Origin: DAIOXA01 sp050949165
Lineage (GTDB): Bacteria; Bacillota; Proteinivoracia; UBA4975
Length of the DNA stretch: 64,000 nucleotides
Direction of reading: 5' to 3'
NCBI GenBank assembly: GCA_050949165.1
Contig: JBMNFF010000001.1
Span: forward strand, 558,001-622,000
Part shown: piece after piece, positions 1 to 7,887 of the stretch
Layout: every line of letters starts with the position of its first letter
Numbering within the stretch: position 1 is the first letter of the stretch
Translations under genes and position numbers: made by a program
The notes under the pieces: model-generated
Seen by the model: the letters and a program-made list of their open reading frames with translations, nothing else
What the model was told of the DNA's origin: nothing
The model's database searches: none

Positions 1-753
1 TTCCCGGGCAAGACCGGCCCGGAGTCCATCAAAGCGGCCGTAAAAAAACTGTACAGCCAAGGGATAGCCGACGGTATCCTCTGCTTTATCGATGCCGAGC
101 CAAATCTCTTTGCCGTGGCGGACGCTGCCTTTGCCGCCCTGCCCTTCGGCTTACCCAAGGTGGCAGTGACCCCTGGGAACTCTCCCTGGCGGGGCAGCTG
201 GGAAATTATCCGCTTTAACCTGCCCGGCCAGGAATATAACCTCAACCCGGTGGTCAAGATCTGCCTGAGCAACGCCGCCTTTGCCGTCGGCGGCATGGCC
301 CTGAGCAATATATATAATTTCGGCTCTGCCCAACCCACCATCGTCGCCTGCTGCGGGCAGCAGGCGGGCAAGGGCATGGCAGGCCTGGGAATCAATTTCC
401 TCTCCCTGGCCAGTGAAGATTACCTCCCGGCTCTGATGGGCAACGGCTACGTCGATGGGCTGATCTTGAGTCGGGAATGTAAGAGCATGGTGTCCTGGGT
501 AGAAATCGCCTCGGCCCGGGGAATTCCTGTGGTCCTGGTGTGCAAAAATCCCTGTAGCATCTATGCCACCCTCAAGGCCCTCACGCCCCCTGCAACCCCC
601 GTGCTCATCGTCAGCCCCAGCGGCGCCAAACCGCAAGCGGCCGAAGCTCCCCCTTCTCCTGCCTGGCCCCCTCTTCAGCCGGTTCCGTACAAGTACGGCA
701 CCCGTCCCTTCTACTGGCACGCCGCCCAAACCTTGCTGCGCCTGCTACGCTGA
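1..753 (+). CDS. UPF0261 / Tm-1-like ATP-binding protein, C-terminal part (5' end outside window)
   Basis: The frame is open from the first base to a TGA at 751-753, so the gene starts upstream of the window; a GTG at 115 is only an internal codon. About 250 residues are visible. The order 'DAAFAALPFGLPKVAVT' followed by 'LSNAAFAVGGMA' resembles the second domain of UPF0261/Tm-1-like proteins, where an 'ALP.GVPKL.V' segment precedes an 'ANAAGAIAGMA'-like helix. The C-terminus ('KYGTRPFYWHAAQ') is not one I recognise. Biochemical role is unknown. The family call is from memory of these two motifs and is moderate. Confidence 0.5.
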   Translation, partial: FPGKTGPESIKAAVKKLYSQGIADGILCFIDAEPNLFAVADAAFAALPFGLPKVAVTPGNSPWRGSWEIIRFNLPGQEYNLNPVVKICLSNAAFAVGGMALSNIYNFGSAQPTIVACCGQQAGKGMAGLGINFLSLASEDYLPALMGNGYVDGLILSRECKSMVSWVEIASARGIPVVLVCKNPCSIYATLKALTPPATPVLIVSPSGAKPQAAEAPPSPAWPPLQPVPYKYGTRPFYWHAAQTLLRLLR

Positions 754-770
754 TTGCAGATATTTGCAAT
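753..770. promoter_or_regulatory. Perfect inverted repeat, candidate LysR-type operator
   Basis: ATTGCA and TGCAAT face each other across six bases (GATATT) just after the stop codon of the preceding gene and about 80 bp before the LysR start. A TATAAT box lies at 814-819 with no good -35 in front of it, as expected for an activator-dependent or autoregulated promoter. LysR proteins usually bind dyads of this size upstream of their own gene. Binding is inferred. Confidence 0.4.
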
Positions 771-849
771 TCTTATATTAAATTTTAACCCGCCACAGCG
801 CCAAAATATGGTGTATAATGTACTGTAAACCACGAAAGGGGGAGGACTA

Positions 850-1770
850 GTGCATCTTGATTACATTCGCTCTTTTTGCAGAGTTGTGAAAGTGAAATCA
901 ATCACTAAAGCTGCCAAAGAAATGCATCTCAGTCAGCCCGCCCTGAGTCTCCAAATCAACTGTCTGGAAAGCCGATTAGGCACCAAGTTGTTGGAAAGAA
1001 CTAATCGCGGGGTAAAGTTGACTCCCTCGGGGGAACTTCTCTACCGCCACGGCCAGCGGTTGTTAAAGATTGTCGATACCCTGGAGCGGGACCTGCAAGA
1101 TATGCGCAACCCTGCCGGACGCAGCCTGAAGATCTCCGCTTCCCCCTATCCGGGTACCTACATTCTCCCTCTCAAGATACTGGATTTTGCCAAGGATAAT
1201 CCCGAGAGCAAGTTTTCTGTCTCGATAAAGCCGATGCGGGAAGTAATCGAAAGCCTGGTGGACAGGACCACAAATATCGGCGTGATTTCCGGGCCTCTGC
1301 CTCCGGGGACGGCTTCGATCCTCGAAGCAGAGAAAATCTCCTGCTTCCCTTTGAGCCAAGATCACATCGTCGCCGTGTGCAACCGATCCAGCCATTGGGC
1401 TGGCAAGGAGTACAGCCTGGAAGAGCTGCGGTCCCTCCCCCTGGTCCTTCTCAACCGCAACTACGGCTCCCGGTTGGCCATCGAGCAGGGGCTGGAGAAG
1501 CTCAACTTCAGTGCCCGTCAGCTCAACATCGTTCTTGAGCTGGAGAATTGCGCAGCCATCGTCAGCGCCGTCAAGGCCAACGCCGGCATCGGCTTGGTCC
1601 CCCGGCTGGCCTGCGCCGGCTGCGCCGATCTGGAAGAGCTCTCGGTGCCGGATCTGGACATCCCCGTTGCAACCTCGTTGCTGACCACTGCCGCCATGGC
1701 GAAAACCCAAGCCGTCCAGAATCTCATTGATTTCCTCAGTTGCCAGGAGGATACTGATTATACTGCCTAA
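850..1770 (+). CDS. LysR-family transcriptional regulator
   Basis: This 306-residue protein has the standard LysR layout: an N-terminal winged helix (about residues 1-60, 'ITKAAKEMHLSQPALSLQI' is the recognition region) and a periplasmic-binding-like effector domain (about 90-295). It starts at GTG 850 after a strong GGGGGAGGA site. The effector and target genes cannot be read from the sequence. The gene follows a UPF0261-like gene on the same strand and precedes a prenyl synthase, but neither link is diagnostic. Length is normal for the family. Confidence 0.93.
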   Translation: MHLDYIRSFCRVVKVKSITKAAKEMHLSQPALSLQINCLESRLGTKLLERTNRGVKLTPSGELLYRHGQRLLKIVDTLERDLQDMRNPAGRSLKISASPYPGTYILPLKILDFAKDNPESKFSVSIKPMREVIESLVDRTTNIGVISGPLPPGTASILEAEKISCFPLSQDHIVAVCNRSSHWAGKEYSLEELRSLPLVLLNRNYGSRLAIEQGLEKLNFSARQLNIVLELENCAAIVSAVKANAGIGLVPRLACAGCADLEELSVPDLDIPVATSLLTTAAMAKTQAVQNLIDFLSCQEDTDYTA

Positions 1771-1865
1771 CCCTTCTTCTTTCGGGCTGGCAAAGCTCCC
1801 GGACACAGGCGAGCTTTGACGGCCCCTTTTTATTTTTTGGGCATACTAGGACGGGTGAAAAAACA

Positions 1866-2891
1866 TTGCATTTATCCGAAGGACAAATTAAAACGCTGTT
1901 TTCGCCGGAGTTGTCGCTGGTGGAGGAGCGCCTGCGGCAAACGGTGCAGGCTGAATCCCGGCAACTGAGCCAGATTGCCCAGTACATCCTCGGCCTGGGA
2001 GGCAAGCGCCTCCGTCCCCTCCTGGCCCTCATTTGTTCAGACATCTACGGGGCGGAAATCAACGCCCGGGTGGAAATTGCCACTGCTGCCGAACTCATTC
2101 ATACTGCCTCCCTCCTCCACGATGATGTGGTGGACGAGGCCGATTGGCGCCGAGGCCAACCCAGCGCCAACCGGCGCTGGGGCAATCCCGGGAGCGTCTT
2201 GGCGGGAGACTTTTTATTCGCCAGGGCCTTCTCCATTCTCAGCAAATTCCCCGACGCCCTGGAAATTATGACCGACGCCATCGCCGCCATGTGCCAGGCC
2301 GAGTTAATCCAATTGGGAAGTCAGTTTAATCCGGACACCTCTCCGGAAACCTATGTAAGGACTATAATGGGTAAGACCGCCAGTTTACTGGCCGCCAGCT
2401 GCCACTGCGGCAGCCTGATCAGTAAAATGCCTCGGGAAGAGGCGGGCCTGGTGCGCACCTACGGCATGCACCTGGGGATTGCCTACCAAATCATCGACGA
2501 TATCGGCGATTATGTCCTGGGCAAGAGCCAGTCGGGAAAGAGCCAGGGCAGCGATCTCAAAAACGGGATTATTACCCTGCCCCTGCTCTACATCCTTGCC
2601 ACTCCCCGAGGCAAGCGGCGCATCCGGGACCTGCTTGAGGACTATCGCAGTTTGGGGCCGGAGATGCTGGTCGGCGAGTTGCGGGAAACCAGAGCCCTGG
2701 AGAGGGCCGCTGAGGTCGCGGGGCAACATATAGAAAAGGCCCGGGAAAAGTTGCACGGCCTGCCCCGCTGCCGCGCCACCCAGGCCCTGGACGGACTGGC
2801 GGCGGAGCTGCTGAAGCGCTGTGCCAACCTCTCAGATTATCCCGCAGTTCCGCAAAGTCCGGGCCATTCTTTCCAGCACCCGGGCCCTTAA
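1866..2891 (+). CDS. hepT: Trans-polyprenyl (heptaprenyl-type) diphosphate synthase, catalytic subunit
   Basis: The enzyme condenses isopentenyl diphosphate onto an allylic diphosphate to make a long all-trans chain for menaquinone or terpene synthesis. Family motifs are clear: GGKRLRP near residue 40, the first aspartate-rich motif in 'LLHDDVVDEADWRRGQP' (about 80-96), and the second in 'QIIDDIGDY' with a following GSDLKNG (about 210-235). The TTG at 1866 is the best available start; the site in front of it is weak. The 3' end overlaps the convergent YtpB-type gene by 60 bp. Chain length is inferred from the family and neighbour; octaprenyl or another product is possible. Confidence 0.85.
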   Translation: MHLSEGQIKTLFSPELSLVEERLRQTVQAESRQLSQIAQYILGLGGKRLRPLLALICSDIYGAEINARVEIATAAELIHTASLLHDDVVDEADWRRGQPSANRRWGNPGSVLAGDFLFARAFSILSKFPDALEIMTDAIAAMCQAELIQLGSQFNPDTSPETYVRTIMGKTASLLAASCHCGSLISKMPREEAGLVRTYGMHLGIAYQIIDDIGDYVLGKSQSGKSQGSDLKNGIITLPLLYILATPRGKRRIRDLLEDYRSLGPEMLVGELRETRALERAAEVAGQHIEKAREKLHGLPRCRATQALDGLAAELLKRCANLSDYPAVPQSPGHSFQHPGP

Positions 2892-3842
2892 GTATGCCGA
2901 GTGGAGCAAAGACCTGGTCGCCCGGGCCAACCGGGGCGAGCGCGCCTTGGCATCGGAGAGGTACAGAGCCAGGAGCCCGTCGACGACCATGGCATGAAAG
3001 GGGCTTTCCAAGCCCCGCACTGCCTGGCGACTTCTTTGGTAAAACCAAAGCAGGCGGCGAACCTGCTCCTCCTGTTTTCCATGGTAAGAGACCAGGTTCA
3101 TGTCGCCGTGCCGGGCATCCTCTTCCTGGTCGATAAAATAATCCAAGAGGATGTGAAAGCCGTTTACCCAGGGCATGTAGGCCCGGCACACCGCTTCCGG
3201 GTCGACGGGAGAGGCCGTCAAGACAAAGACTCCCAAAGTGGAGCCGCAGGCGGCGGCAAACTCCCACCAATGCAAGCCGGGATAGCGATGCCGGTGCCGC
3301 TGGTAGAGGGCGGCGAGTTTTTCCTCGCCGGTCTCCCGTTCCAGATGCTTAAAGCTCTGCAGGTCAATGTAGAGCTTTGTCAGTTCCAGCGCCCATTCCC
3401 TGGAGCGGGCGAAGGCGACATTGCCCCGCAGGGCTTCCCGGCAGTCCTTGACCAGTCCCTGCAGATAACCCCCGTCCTCCCCCCGGGGGAACATGGCGTA
3501 GTAATCCCGGAATTCATCGGCCTCGGGCTCCAGGCTGTCCAGCATAGCCAGGTGCAACTGGCGAAAGCTCTCTTCAGACTTGACCCCAAAGCGATCGCAC
3601 AGATTATCCAGGTAATCGCTGATGGTCTGGAAGGCGATGATGAACTTGAGGACCGCTTCCCTTTGCCCTGCCGGAGCCAAGAGGGCATATACACTGCCTC
3701 CCAGGCAGTGAAAGGCCTTATCCCGGATGCTGTCAAGCCCTTGCCGGGCCAGGGGGCCGGGATTGGCCAGGAGGAACTGCCGATACTCGCTGAGCTGCGC
3801 CTTTACGCGGGGGAATCCCCTGAGCATCTGGACAATAACCAT
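2832..3842 (-). CDS. ytpB: YtpB/DUF2600 large-terpene (tetraprenyl-beta-curcumene type) synthase
   Basis: The 336-residue protein matches the DUF2600 family, whose Bacillus member YtpB cyclises heptaprenyl diphosphate to tetraprenyl-beta-curcumene. It has an Asp-rich 'DYLDNLCDR' near residue 97 and a second acidic segment 'DYFIDQEEDARHGDMN' near residue 235, placed like the two metal-binding motifs of class I terpene synthases. It converges on and overlaps the prenyl diphosphate synthase, which could supply its substrate. Product identity is inferred; the family also occurs in non-Bacillus spore formers. Confidence 0.8.
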   Translation of the reverse strand: MVIVQMLRGFPRVKAQLSEYRQFLLANPGPLARQGLDSIRDKAFHCLGGSVYALLAPAGQREAVLKFIIAFQTISDYLDNLCDRFGVKSEESFRQLHLAMLDSLEPEADEFRDYYAMFPRGEDGGYLQGLVKDCREALRGNVAFARSREWALELTKLYIDLQSFKHLERETGEEKLAALYQRHRHRYPGLHWWEFAAACGSTLGVFVLTASPVDPEAVCRAYMPWVNGFHILLDYFIDQEEDARHGDMNLVSYHGKQEEQVRRLLWFYQRSRQAVRGLESPFHAMVVDGLLALYLSDAKARSPRLARATRSLLHSAYLRARVLERMARTLRNCGII

Positions 3843-3860
3843 TTTTCACCCGCTCCATTC

Positions 3861-3889
3861 TTGACATCTGCAGAACTATGACTTATTAT
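3861..3889 (+). promoter_or_regulatory. Sigma-A promoter of the leuS T-box leader
   Basis: TTGACA at 3861-3866 and TATTAT at 3884-3889 are separated by exactly 17 bp. It faces the T-box leader, so transcription should begin near 3896. Confidence 0.8.
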
Positions 3890-3895
3890 GTACCA

Positions 3896-4127
3896 ACAAT
3901 CCAAGAATAAAGGCTGTGAAGGGCAGTAGTAACGAAGCTATCGGTTGCAGAGAGCCGGCTCTTGGCTGCGAAGCCGGCACTGAGAACTTCGCGAACTCGG
4001 CCCCGAGCCGGCAAGAGGTAACAATTTTGCCCGGTTGGCGCCGTTATTGCCGCTAGAGTTGGCATCGCAAATGCAACCAGGGTGGTACCGCGGGAATCCT
4101 CGTCCCTGACTGGGGGTTCCTTTTTTG
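3896..4127 (+). promoter_or_regulatory. T-box riboswitch leader of leuS
   Basis: The 14-nt T-box core AGGGTGGTACCGCGG is at 4079-4093 and is followed by a terminator helix (GGAATCC at 4093-4099 with GGGTTCC at 4114-4120) and a run of six T. Upstream there is a stem I with an AG-rich bulge near 3948 and a GGCTGCGAA distal loop near 3964. Leucine codons CTT (3987-3989) and CTC (3996-3998) both lie in the expected specifier region; I cannot decide which one is read. Uncharged tRNA-Leu should stabilise the antiterminator and switch on leuS. Confidence 0.88.
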
Positions 4128-4158
4128 TTACCCGGAAAAAGAGTAAGGAGTGACAGGA

Positions 4159-6597
4159 TTGAGCTACAATTTTAAGGAGATCGAAGAGAAGTGGAAGCAA
4201 ATCTGGGAAGAACAGGGTCTGTACAAAGCCCAACGGGATGAGTCCCGGGAGAAGTACTATGCCCTGACCATGTTCCCTTACCCCAGCGGCGACTTGCACA
4301 TCGGCCACTGGTATGCCATTTCTCCCTCCGACACCCGGGCCCGCTATAAGCGCATGTGCGGGTACAATGTCCTCTTTCCCATGGGCTTTGACGCCTTCGG
4401 CCTCCCGGCGGAAAATGCTGCCATCAAGCACAATATCCCCCCCGAGAAGTGGACCTACGCCAATATCCAGCGCATGCGCGGGCAACTGAGGTCCATGGGG
4501 GCGATGTTTGACTGGGATCGCGAGATCATCACCTGCTCGCCGGAATACTATAAGTGGAATCAATGGCTGTTCCTCAAGTTTTTTGAGCACGGACTGGCCT
4601 ATAAGAAGTACGCGCCGGTGGACTGGTGCCCCAAGTGCAACACCACCCTGGCCCGGGAGCAAGTTGTCGGCGAAAACCGGGTCTGCGAGCGCTGTGATAC
4701 CCCGGTCATCAAGCGGGAGCTCAACCAGTGGTTCCTGAAGATTACCGACTACGCCGACGAGCTCCTGGACTTTTCCGGCCTGGACTGGCCGGAGCGGGTT
4801 AAGACCATGCAGACCAACTGGATTGGGCGCAGCCAGGGGGTGGAATTTGAAATGCAGGTCAAGGACAGTGAAGAAAAATTCTCGGTCTTTACCACCCGCA
4901 TCGACACCATCTTCGGCATGGCCTTCGTGGTCTTGGCTCCGGAGCACCCCCTGGTGGCCAAAATCACCACTCCTGACAGACTCAGTGCAGTGCAGAAGTA
5001 TACCCAGGAGGCCGCCCGGCGCACCGAAATTGAGCGCCTGAGTACCGCCCAGGAAAAGGACGGGGTCTTTACCGGCGCCTATGCCCTTCACCCCTATACC
5101 GGCAAAGAAATCCCTATCTTCATTGCCGATTACGTCCTCATGGGTTACGGCACTGGCTCCATCATGGCCGTCCCCGCCCACGATCAGCGGGACTTTGAGT
5201 TTGCCCGCAAATACGACCTGCCCATTCCCGTGGTCATCGTCCCAGACCAGGGGCTACCGGAACCCCTGGAGGAAGCCTATTCGCAACCGGGCACCCTGGT
5301 CAATTCCGGCCCCTGGACGGGCATGGACAGTCAGCTGGCCATGGAAAAAATCGCTGCCGAACTGGAAGAGCGGGGCATCGGCCGGACCACCGTCAACTAC
5401 AGACTGAGAGACTGGCTGATCAGCCGCCAGCGCTATTGGGGCACCCCCATCCCCATCATCCACTGTCCCCAGTGCGGTCCGGTGGCTGTTCCCGAAGATC
5501 AGTTGCCGGTGCTGCTCCCCAAGGACGCCCAGTTCAGCCCCACGGGAGAATCGCCCCTGCGCTTCCATGCAGAGTTCCTGCACACGACCTGCCCCCAGTG
5601 CGGCGGCCCCGCCGAGCGGGAGACCGATACCATGGACACCTTCTTTGACTCCTCCTGGTACCAATACCGGTATGTCAGCCCAAAGGAATCAGCCCAACCC
5701 TTCGACCCTGCAGAAGTCCAGTACTGGCTGCCGGTGGACCAGTACACCGGGGGGATTGAGCATGCCACCATGCACCTCCTCTATGTCCGCTTCTTCACCA
5801 AGGCCATGCGGGATATGGGCCTGGTCAAGCTCTCCGAACCCATGCGCTCTCTCTTCAACCAGGGCATCATCCTGGGCGAGGACTCGGAAAAGATGAGCAA
5901 ATCCAGGGGCAATGTGGTGGCCCCCGACGCCTTGGTTTCGGAGCACGGCGCAGACGCGGTGCGAATCTACCTGATGTTCATGGCCCCCTGGGAATTGGGC
6001 GGGCCATGGAACAGTGACGGCATCGGCGGAATCACCCGCTTCCTCAATCGGGTGTGGCGCCTGGTCAGCGACGAACCCGCCCCCGGACGGGAGCCCGAAC
6101 CCATCAGCCCTGAAGACCTCAATCGCCTCATCAACAAGACCATCTACCGGGTCACCCACGATATGGAGCAGTTCAAATTCAACACCATGATTTCGGCCCT
6201 GATGGAGTATACCAACAGTCTCATCAAACACCAGGGGTCCAATATGTGCGGCGCCGCCCTGTGGCAGCAGGCCATCGACAGCCTGGTGCTGATGCTGGCG
6301 CCAGCTGCCCCCTTTATCGCCGAAGAGCTCTGGCATCGCCAAGGCCATAAAGAGAGCGTGCATCTCCAGGCCTGGCCCCAGTATGATCCCGAAGCCCTGG
6401 TGGAAAGCACCATCACCGTGCCCATCCAAGTCAACGGCAAGCTCCGGGACACCATTAAAGTGCCCGTGGGGCTTAGCCAGGAGGAAGCCCAGGCTGCGGC
6501 AATAAAGGCCGAAAAGATTGCCACTATTCTCGAGGATAAAAAAATCATTAAATTCATTTGGGTTCCCGACAAGCTGATTAACCTGGTGGTCAAATGA
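4159..6597 (+). CDS. leuS: Leucyl-tRNA synthetase
   Basis: Class Ia synthetase charging tRNA-Leu in the cytoplasm. The HIGH-type motif is in 'SGDLHIGHWYAI' near residue 50, zinc-type cysteine pairs follow ('CPKC', 'CERC'), the CP1 editing domain spans roughly 220-420, and the KMSKS loop is in 'EKMSKSRGN' near 580. A GTG at 4150 is open, but AAGGAG at 4145-4150 overlaps it and is spaced eight bases from the TTG at 4159, so I take TTG 4159 (812 residues). Expression is controlled by the T-box directly upstream. Confidence 0.97.
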   Translation: MSYNFKEIEEKWKQIWEEQGLYKAQRDESREKYYALTMFPYPSGDLHIGHWYAISPSDTRARYKRMCGYNVLFPMGFDAFGLPAENAAIKHNIPPEKWTYANIQRMRGQLRSMGAMFDWDREIITCSPEYYKWNQWLFLKFFEHGLAYKKYAPVDWCPKCNTTLAREQVVGENRVCERCDTPVIKRELNQWFLKITDYADELLDFSGLDWPERVKTMQTNWIGRSQGVEFEMQVKDSEEKFSVFTTRIDTIFGMAFVVLAPEHPLVAKITTPDRLSAVQKYTQEAARRTEIERLSTAQEKDGVFTGAYALHPYTGKEIPIFIADYVLMGYGTGSIMAVPAHDQRDFEFARKYDLPIPVVIVPDQGLPEPLEEAYSQPGTLVNSGPWTGMDSQLAMEKIAAELEERGIGRTTVNYRLRDWLISRQRYWGTPIPIIHCPQCGPVAVPEDQLPVLLPKDAQFSPTGESPLRFHAEFLHTTCPQCGGPAERETDTMDTFFDSSWYQYRYVSPKESAQPFDPAEVQYWLPVDQYTGGIEHATMHLLYVRFFTKAMRDMGLVKLSEPMRSLFNQGIILGEDSEKMSKSRGNVVAPDALVSEHGADAVRIYLMFMAPWELGGPWNSDGIGGITRFLNRVWRLVSDEPAPGREPEPISPEDLNRLINKTIYRVTHDMEQFKFNTMISALMEYTNSLIKHQGSNMCGAALWQQAIDSLVLMLAPAAPFIAEELWHRQGHKESVHLQAWPQYDPEALVESTITVPIQVNGKLRDTIKVPVGLSQEEAQAAAIKAEKIATILEDKKIIKFIWVPDKLINLVVK

Positions 6598-6616
6598 AAT
6601 TATTAACTCGTATAGC

Positions 6617-6653
6617 TCACCTCCTCGGTTTTATACTATTACCGAGGAGGTGA
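6617..6653 (+). promoter_or_regulatory. Perfect 13-bp hairpin enclosing the ribosome binding site of the DUF1540 gene
   Basis: The arm TCACCTCCTCGGT (6617-6629) is exactly complementary to ACCGAGGAGGTGA (6641-6653), with an 11-nt loop. The right arm contains the entire GAGGAGGTGA Shine-Dalgarno sequence of the gene starting at TTG 6659. There is no T-run, so it is not a normal terminator. In RNA it should hide the ribosome site unless melted or opened by a factor. Confidence 0.75.
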
Positions 6654-6658
6654 ACGGC

Positions 6659-6826
6659 TTGCGGGTTGATAAAGCTGACAATGCTATTTCCCGGGTAAAA
6701 TGTGTGGTCAACACCTGCCGCTACTACAAGGATGGAGACCATTGTACGGCATCCAAGATCGAGATCCAACCCCCCAATGCCAGCGACACCGAACAGACTG
6801 ACTGCGCAACCTTCGCGCCAAAGTAA
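6659..6826 (+). CDS. DUF1540 small cysteine-rich protein
   Basis: A 55-residue protein starting at TTG 6659, five bases after GGAGGTGA. The motif 'VKCVVNTCRYYKDGDHC' followed by 'TDCATF' gives the C-x4-C-x8-C...C pattern of DUF1540, a small domain found in many spore-forming clostridia and thought to bind metal. Function is not established. It lies 60 bp after leuS but is separated from it by the hairpin, and is followed by a terminator. Confidence 0.75.
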   Translation: MRVDKADNAISRVKCVVNTCRYYKDGDHCTASKIEIQPPNASDTEQTDCATFAPK

Positions 6827-6841
6827 GTTGCTTAAAAAATG

Positions 6842-6881
6842 GGACGGACCTTCCTATCAAGTGCTGATAGGCAGTCCGTCC
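6842..6881. terminator. Bidirectional terminator between DUF1540 gene and GTPase gene
   Basis: GGACGGAC (6842-6849) pairs with GTCCGTCC (6874-6881), and an inner CCTATCA/TGATAGG helix extends the stem. A-rich sequence precedes it and TTATTT follows, so it can serve both convergent genes. Confidence 0.75.
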
Positions 6882-6885
6882 TTAT

Positions 6886-7866
6886 TTAGTCGTTGAGCTC
6901 TACAATATCCCGATCGGAAAGAACGTAATCGTGGTTTACCGCCTGGCCGTCGAATTTCGCCGAACCCCAAACCCTGGCGGTGCGCAGATTATCGGCGATA
7001 TCCTTGTGAATGGCTTCCGCCAGCTGGTACACCGTGCTGTCTTGCGGGAGGATAAAGGGGCGATCCATATCCGGCTGCTTGCCGGGCTTCTTGGTATAGA
7101 CCCGGATAACCTTGAGGCGCTGGAAGACCAGCCGGCGCATTTCTTCGAGGTTTTGGCCGGTCTGGGCCGAAACCGGCAGTATGGTGGGGCAATCCGGCAC
7201 CAGTTCCCGGATGAGCTCGAGCATTTCCTGGCTGTCGGCTGCATCGGCCTTATTGCCCAGGACCAGGATCTTGTCCGGGGTCAGTGCCCTTACTCCCTGG
7301 GGAACTTCGTCCCGCAAAATTCTCTTTTCCTGGAGAAATTCCAGCATAGTGCTTAAGTGCTCCAGGCAATCCGGATCCGACAGGTCGATGACCAGGAGGA
7401 GCATATCGCTGTTGCGGAGGGCAGTGGTAAAGTTGCCCGGGATTCCCTCGGGGACAAAGGGCGGGGCGTCCACCAATTGGATTCCCACATCCTCGTACTG
7501 CATCATCCCGGGTATGGGCAGAGCAGTGGCAAAGGGATACTCGGTCACTTGGGTCTTGGCATTGGTCAGGGTCTGCACCAGGGCAGACTTGCCGGCATTG
7601 GGCCAGCCCAGGAGGAAAACCTGGCCTGCGCCCTGCCTGTCGATGAGAAAGGGATCTTCCTGTCGACTGCCGCCTTTACTCTGTCCCCCCTCCTTGCGCA
7701 TCCTGGAAATGCGCTTCTTTATTTCAGCCTGGAGCTTCTCCGTTCCCTTGTGCTTGGGAATTGTAGCCAGCATCTCTTCCAAGGCGGCAAGCTTTTCTTC
7801 AGGGGTGGTAGCCTTCTTATATGCTTCTTCAGCAGCGTAATATTGTTGCGTAAGATTAGCAGGCAA
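6886..7866 (-). CDS. DRG/Obg-like GTPase with TGS domain
   Basis: The 326-residue protein has a helical N-terminus (1-85), a G domain with P-loop 'GWPNAGKSAL' (about 88-97), a G3 region reading DAPP instead of DxxG, the G4 'GNKAD' near 208, and a C-terminal TGS domain ('YTKKPGKQPDMDRPFILPQDSTV' region, about 255-326). This is the arrangement of the DRG branch of TRAFAC GTPases, which in many organisms act on ribosomes. Whether this bacterial member does so is inferred. It is followed on the same strand by nothing and preceded by the AI-2E transporter gene. Confidence 0.8.
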   Translation of the reverse strand: MPANLTQQYYAAEEAYKKATTPEEKLAALEEMLATIPKHKGTEKLQAEIKKRISRMRKEGGQSKGGSRQEDPFLIDRQGAGQVFLLGWPNAGKSALVQTLTNAKTQVTEYPFATALPIPGMMQYEDVGIQLVDAPPFVPEGIPGNFTTALRNSDMLLLVIDLSDPDCLEHLSTMLEFLQEKRILRDEVPQGVRALTPDKILVLGNKADAADSQEMLELIRELVPDCPTILPVSAQTGQNLEEMRRLVFQRLKVIRVYTKKPGKQPDMDRPFILPQDSTVYQLAEAIHKDIADNLRTARVWGSAKFDGQAVNHDYVLSDRDIVELND

Positions 7867-7887
7867 ACTATCACTCCTAAACTATAA

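Noticed and set aside
2572..3881. Long frames antisense to the terpene synthase and prenyl synthase genes
   Set aside because: They mirror real genes with clear motifs, have no family features, and arise from the high GC content.
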